Position numbers and translations under genes: made by a program
From: Planctomycetota bacterium
Lineage (GTDB): Bacteria > Planctomycetota > PLA2 > JAEUHO01
Assembly (NCBI GenBank): GCA_026647295.1
Contig: JAPKHB010000145.1
Coordinates: 1 to 8,966, forward strand
Direction: 5' to 3'
DNA length: 8,966 nucleotides
In this document: one piece after another, positions 6,519 through 8,966 of the stretch
Numbering within the stretch: the stretch's first letter is position 1
How the letters are laid out: the number at the start of each line of letters is the position of its first letter
Notes under the pieces: model-generated
What the model saw: the letters and a program-made list of their open reading frames with translations, nothing else
Database searches by the model: none
What the model was told of the DNA's origin: nothing

Positions 6519-7337
6519 TCAACCCTTCGGGCCGAAGGCGGCGCGAAGCATCGCCGCGTCAAAGCCCGCCGGGGCCTCGCCCTGGGTCGCCATCCGATAC
6601 AACGCGGCGACGTAGATGCCCTGCAGCGCGCTGCTCACGATCATCACCAGCAGCACGCCCAGCACGCCGATCACGACGCCGGGCAGCACGAGGCCCGCCC
6701 CCGCCAGGGCGCCGGCGAAGGCGACCACGGCCAGCGTGGCCAGGAAGGTGATGAGGCCGATGCCGGCCGAGCCCACGACGGTCTCGCCCCAGGTCTGCTT
6801 GAAGAGCCCCCAGGAGCGGCCGAAGGAGTCGCGCAGCCCCCGCCCCTCCACGATGATCACGGGGGCCATGAAGAAGGTGGCGAGCGACCAGGCGACGCCG
6901 ATCAGGCCGTACAGGATGCGGCCCAGCACCTCGCTGCGCTCCTGCAGGGCCTTCAGGATCCAGCCGATCGTGCCCGCGACGATCCCCCAGACCACGATCG
7001 TCCCCAGGCGGGCCGACGCCGCGCGCAGCGCGCTGCCCACCGTGGGATCGCCCCCGCGCATGCGTTCCAGGGCGCCGGCGATCACGGCCGTCTGGAAGAA
7101 GAAGGCGGCCGTGAAGACCAGGATGTACGAGGAGACGCCCAGCGCGACGAGCGTGCCCTGGCTCAACTCCTCCGTGGACTCAAAGCCCGTAAGCAGCCCG
7201 AGCGGCACGAGGTAGCCGAGCACGATCACGAGGATCGAGAGCCCCGAGAGGATCGGCAGGACCATCAACTCCTTGTCCGCCATCAGCACGGACCACGACT
7301 GGCGGAACAGGGACCAACTGCGGGAAAGGCTCGGCAT
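6519..7337 (-). CDS. DUF6159-like six-helix membrane protein, 272 aa
   Basis: The ATG at 7337 has AGGAG five bases upstream; a longer in-frame reading from 7418 adds only Pro/Arg-rich sequence. The N-terminus SLSRSWSLFRQSWSVL, then DKELMVLPILSGL, followed by about six hydrophobic helices (near 25-51, 63-90, 112-131, 139-163, 187-212, 215-245), fits proteins annotated as DUF6159. A second amphipathic stretch, DSFGRSWGLFKQTWGE at about 170-185, echoes the N-terminal one, which suggests two related halves. The C-terminal tail QGEAPAGFDAAMLRAAFGPKG is typical of such integral membrane proteins. Function is unknown in the family as far as I can recall. It is the first gene of a minus-strand operon: its TGA is 7 bp before the next start. 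The gene lies divergent from the FG-GAP gene. Confidence 0.88.
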   Translation of the reverse strand: MPSLSRSWSLFRQSWSVLMADKELMVLPILSGLSILVIVLGYLVPLGLLTGFESTEELSQGTLVALGVSSYILVFTAAFFFQTAVIAGALERMRGGDPTVGSALRAASARLGTIVVWGIVAGTIGWILKALQERSEVLGRILYGLIGVAWSLATFFMAPVIIVEGRGLRDSFGRSWGLFKQTWGETVVGSAGIGLITFLATLAVVAFAGALAGAGLVLPGVVIGVLGVLLVMIVSSALQGIYVAALYRMATQGEAPAGFDAAMLRAAFGPKG

Positions 7338-7342
7338 GGCGG

Positions 7343-7347
7343 CTCCT
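7343..7347 (-). promoter_or_regulatory. Ribosome binding site of the DUF6159-like gene
   Basis: AGGAG on the minus strand, five bases before the ATG at 7337. It fixes the start over the longer in-frame reading. Confidence 0.75.
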
Positions 7348-7353
7348 ACCGGG

Positions 7354-7368
7354 CAGGGCGCGGCCCTG
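7354..7368. promoter_or_regulatory. Perfect dyad CAGGGC-GCG-GCCCTG upstream of the DUF6159-like gene
   Basis: Two 6-bp arms around a 3-base centre lie in the 143-bp divergent intergenic region, just ahead of the ribosome binding site at 7343-7347. A -10-like TACACT (minus strand, 7385-7380) lies directly upstream, without a recognisable -35. If that promoter is used, the dyad would fall in the 5' leader and could be an operator or an RNA hairpin. Short palindromes are common at this GC content, so it is only a candidate. Confidence 0.35.
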
Positions 7369-7467
7369 CGGGGCCCCCCAGTGTACGGGCGCGGGGCGCG
7401 GCGGGCGGGCGGCGCCACCTTGGCGCGCCCCCGGGCGCCGGCGCTGCGGCGCGCCCCCCGCCGCGCG

Positions 7468-7473
7468 TAGGAT
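7468..7473 (+). promoter_or_regulatory. TAGGAT before the FG-GAP gene: -10 of a leaderless transcript, or a ribosome binding site
   Basis: TAGGAT is separated from the ATG at 7481 by seven bases (CGGCCGC). This fits a TANNNT -10 element whose transcript would start at or next to the ATG. The same bases also contain AGGA at an acceptable Shine-Dalgarno distance. No -35 hexamer is seen at the expected distance. The two readings cannot be separated from sequence. Confidence 0.35.
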
Positions 7474-7480
7474 CGGCCGC

Positions 7481-8966
7481 ATGGCGCGCCGCCCCGCCCC
7501 GCCTTCGGCCTGGCTGCTTGCGGGGCTGCTCGTCGGGTGGCTCGGGGCCTCGCGCGCGCGGCCGGCGCGCGCGGCCGAGGTCCTCACCGTGACCGCGGTC
7601 GAGGTGGAGGGGGAGATCCGCGCGGTCCGGCACCTGGACCTCGACGGCGACGGGCGGCCCGACCTGGTCGTGCTGTGGCAGCCCGCCGAAGGCGCGCCGG
7701 GCCTTACGGTGCTGCGCTCGCCGCCCAAGGGCCGCGAGGCAGAGTGGTTCGGCCCGGCCTACCGGCACCCCATCGCCCTGGCGGGCGACCTCGCCACGGC
7801 GGGGGCGCTGTGCCTGGGGCGCTTTGGGCCGGGGGGCGAGGGACGGCTGCGCTTCCTCGGGCCCGGGGGCGCGGTCGACCTAGACGCCTCGGGGCGGCCC
7901 GCGCCGGGCGCGGCTCCCCGGGCGCCGCCCACGCTGCTCGCCCGCAGCGCCGGGCGCCCGCTCGTGCTGTGGGACGGCGTGGCGGACCTGGACGGCGACG
8001 GCGTCGAGGAGTGCTGGTTTCCGCTCGCCGCGGGCGAAGGGGCCCTGTTCGTGCTGGGCGGCCGCCCGGAGGGCGACCGGCGCCTTTCCCTCACGCCCAC
8101 CAACCGGGGCATCTCCGACGGCGCGCACGCCCTGTACCGCTACACCTACGTCCCCAACCTGGTCGCCGCGGACCTGGACGGGGACGGCCGCCGGGAACTC
8201 CTCGCGCTCAAGGACGGCCGGCTGCTGGGCTGGGACGCGGCCGGGCCCGCGCCTTCGGGCGGCGTGCTCGAGCCCGGCTTCTCGCTGGCGTTTCCCTTCC
8301 TCGAACCCGACCCCACGCTCGGCCCCGAGGAGATGCGCACGCCGCGCCTCCAGATCGCCGACGTGGACGGGGACGGGCGGGCGGACCTGCTCGTGTCGCT
8401 GCTGGTCGGCCGGCGCGACCAACTCGGCAGCGTGCGCACGATCCTCTACCACTTCCCGGGGCCGTTTCGCGACGCGACGACCGGCGCGCTCACCAAGCCG
8501 CGCGGGCGCATCGACACCGAGTCCGTCGCGCTGCACCCGACCTTCGTGGACCTGGACGGCGACGGGACCCGGGAGTACGTGGGCGACGCGATCCGCGGCA
8601 CCACGCTGGAACTCCTCGCGCGCATGGCGGGGCGCGACTCGGAGATCCACCTGACGGGCTACGGGCTCGCGGGCCCGGAGAAGACCTTCGCGGCCCGCCC
8701 GCTCTTCACCCTCAAGCGCCCCTACGCCTCCTCCGAGGCGATGAGCAACCGCTTCGGCCGCTCGGCCTGGTTCGAGGGCGACTTCGACGGCGACGGGCGC
8801 CGCGACCTCCTGGACCTGGGCAACCTCGAACGCGTCGAGATCCTGCGGGGGCGCCCGGCCGAGGACGGCCGCGGCGTCGCGTTCGGACCGGCCCTGTTCG
8901 GGCCCCGGGCGCTGGGCGGGCCGCTCGCCGCCGACGCGCGCATCGCCGACCTGGACGGAGACGGAC
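7481..8966 (+). CDS. Exported FG-GAP/VCBS beta-propeller protein, C-terminus beyond window
   Basis: The frame is open from ATG 7481 to the window end (495 codons seen, no stop). The N-terminus has an Arg-rich start, a hydrophobic run (AWLLAGLLVGWLG, 10-22) and a cleavage-like site near ARA-A-E at about 32, so it is a Sec- or Tat-like export signal without a clear twin-arginine motif. Seven D-x-D-G-D-G calcium-loop motifs start at residues 53, 169, 231, 294, 357, 434 and 490. Several are followed by R-x-[DE]-L, as in FG-GAP/VCBS repeats (for example DLDGDGRPDLV, DLDGDGRRELL, DVDGDGRADLL). Three neighbouring spacings are 62, 63 and 63 residues, the size of one propeller blade; a degenerate DLDASG at 133 may mark a decayed blade between the first two. 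Such proteins are extracellular or periplasmic, calcium-stabilised, and often mediate binding. Ligand unknown. It is transcribed away from the DUF6159 operon. Confidence 0.88.
   Translation, partial: MARRPAPPSAWLLAGLLVGWLGASRARPARAAEVLTVTAVEVEGEIRAVRHLDLDGDGRPDLVVLWQPAEGAPGLTVLRSPPKGREAEWFGPAYRHPIALAGDLATAGALCLGRFGPGGEGRLRFLGPGGAVDLDASGRPAPGAAPRAPPTLLARSAGRPLVLWDGVADLDGDGVEECWFPLAAGEGALFVLGGRPEGDRRLSLTPTNRGISDGAHALYRYTYVPNLVAADLDGDGRRELLALKDGRLLGWDAAGPAPSGGVLEPGFSLAFPFLEPDPTLGPEEMRTPRLQIADVDGDGRADLLVSLLVGRRDQLGSVRTILYHFPGPFRDATTGALTKPRGRIDTESVALHPTFVDLDGDGTREYVGDAIRGTTLELLARMAGRDSEIHLTGYGLAGPEKTFAARPLFTLKRPYASSEAMSNRFGRSAWFEGDFDGDGRRDLLDLGNLERVEILRGRPAEDGRGVAFGPALFGPRALGGPLAADARIADLDGDG

Noticed and set aside
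6512..6562. TTG start at 6562 for the sandwich-stalk protein
   Set aside because: It would overlap the upstream gene by 44 bp with a rare start codon. GTG 6511 lies 7 bp after the upstream stop and keeps the membrane anchor intact.
7880..8650. A 256-codon minus-strand open frame inside the FG-GAP gene
   Set aside because: The plus-strand frame carries seven regular DxDGDG motifs; the minus frame is a shadow of those repeated codons.

Overview
This is a very GC-rich bacterial window (above 70% by eye, with G or C in almost every third codon position). It carries six complete or nearly complete protein genes and one fragment. The organism cannot be fixed from sequence alone. The mix of an FG-GAP/VCBS calcium-motif protein, an ExbD-like domain on a lipoprotein, a DUF6159-type membrane protein and a large exported transglutaminase-like protein, at this GC content, would suit a planctomycete or another large-genome Gram-negative lineage (inference, low confidence). 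No RNA gene, CRISPR array or transposase was seen.

Layout. Positions 3 to about 372 (+) hold the C-terminal end of a persulfide dioxygenase (ETHE1-type) fused to a rhodanese domain. The rhodanese stops abruptly just after its active-site loop and the sequence passes, in a different frame, into a small membrane protein that lacks its own N-terminus (403-972, +). This looks like a deletion, recombination or assembly junction. Convergent with it, 11 bp away, is a 700-residue secreted transglutaminase-like protein (984-3086, -). A 449-bp gene-free stretch follows (3087-3535). Within it is a 211-bp fold-back element whose ends match in 23 of 26 positions as inverted copies (3293-3503).

Three genes on the minus strand form a probable operon, read from right to left: a six-helix DUF6159-like membrane protein (7337-6519), a membrane-anchored protein with several beta-sandwich domains (6511-4679), and a lipoprotein with ExbD/TolR-like folds (4642-3536). 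Gaps are 7 and 36 bp. Divergent from them, across 143 bp, is an exported FG-GAP/VCBS beta-propeller protein (7481 to beyond the window end, +), with seven DxDGDG motifs in view.

How they work together: nearly everything from 984 rightward is predicted to be membrane-bound or exported, so this looks like a cell-envelope neighbourhood. No enzyme pathway links the genes. The most unusual signals are the fold-back element and the gene-to-gene junction near 372.
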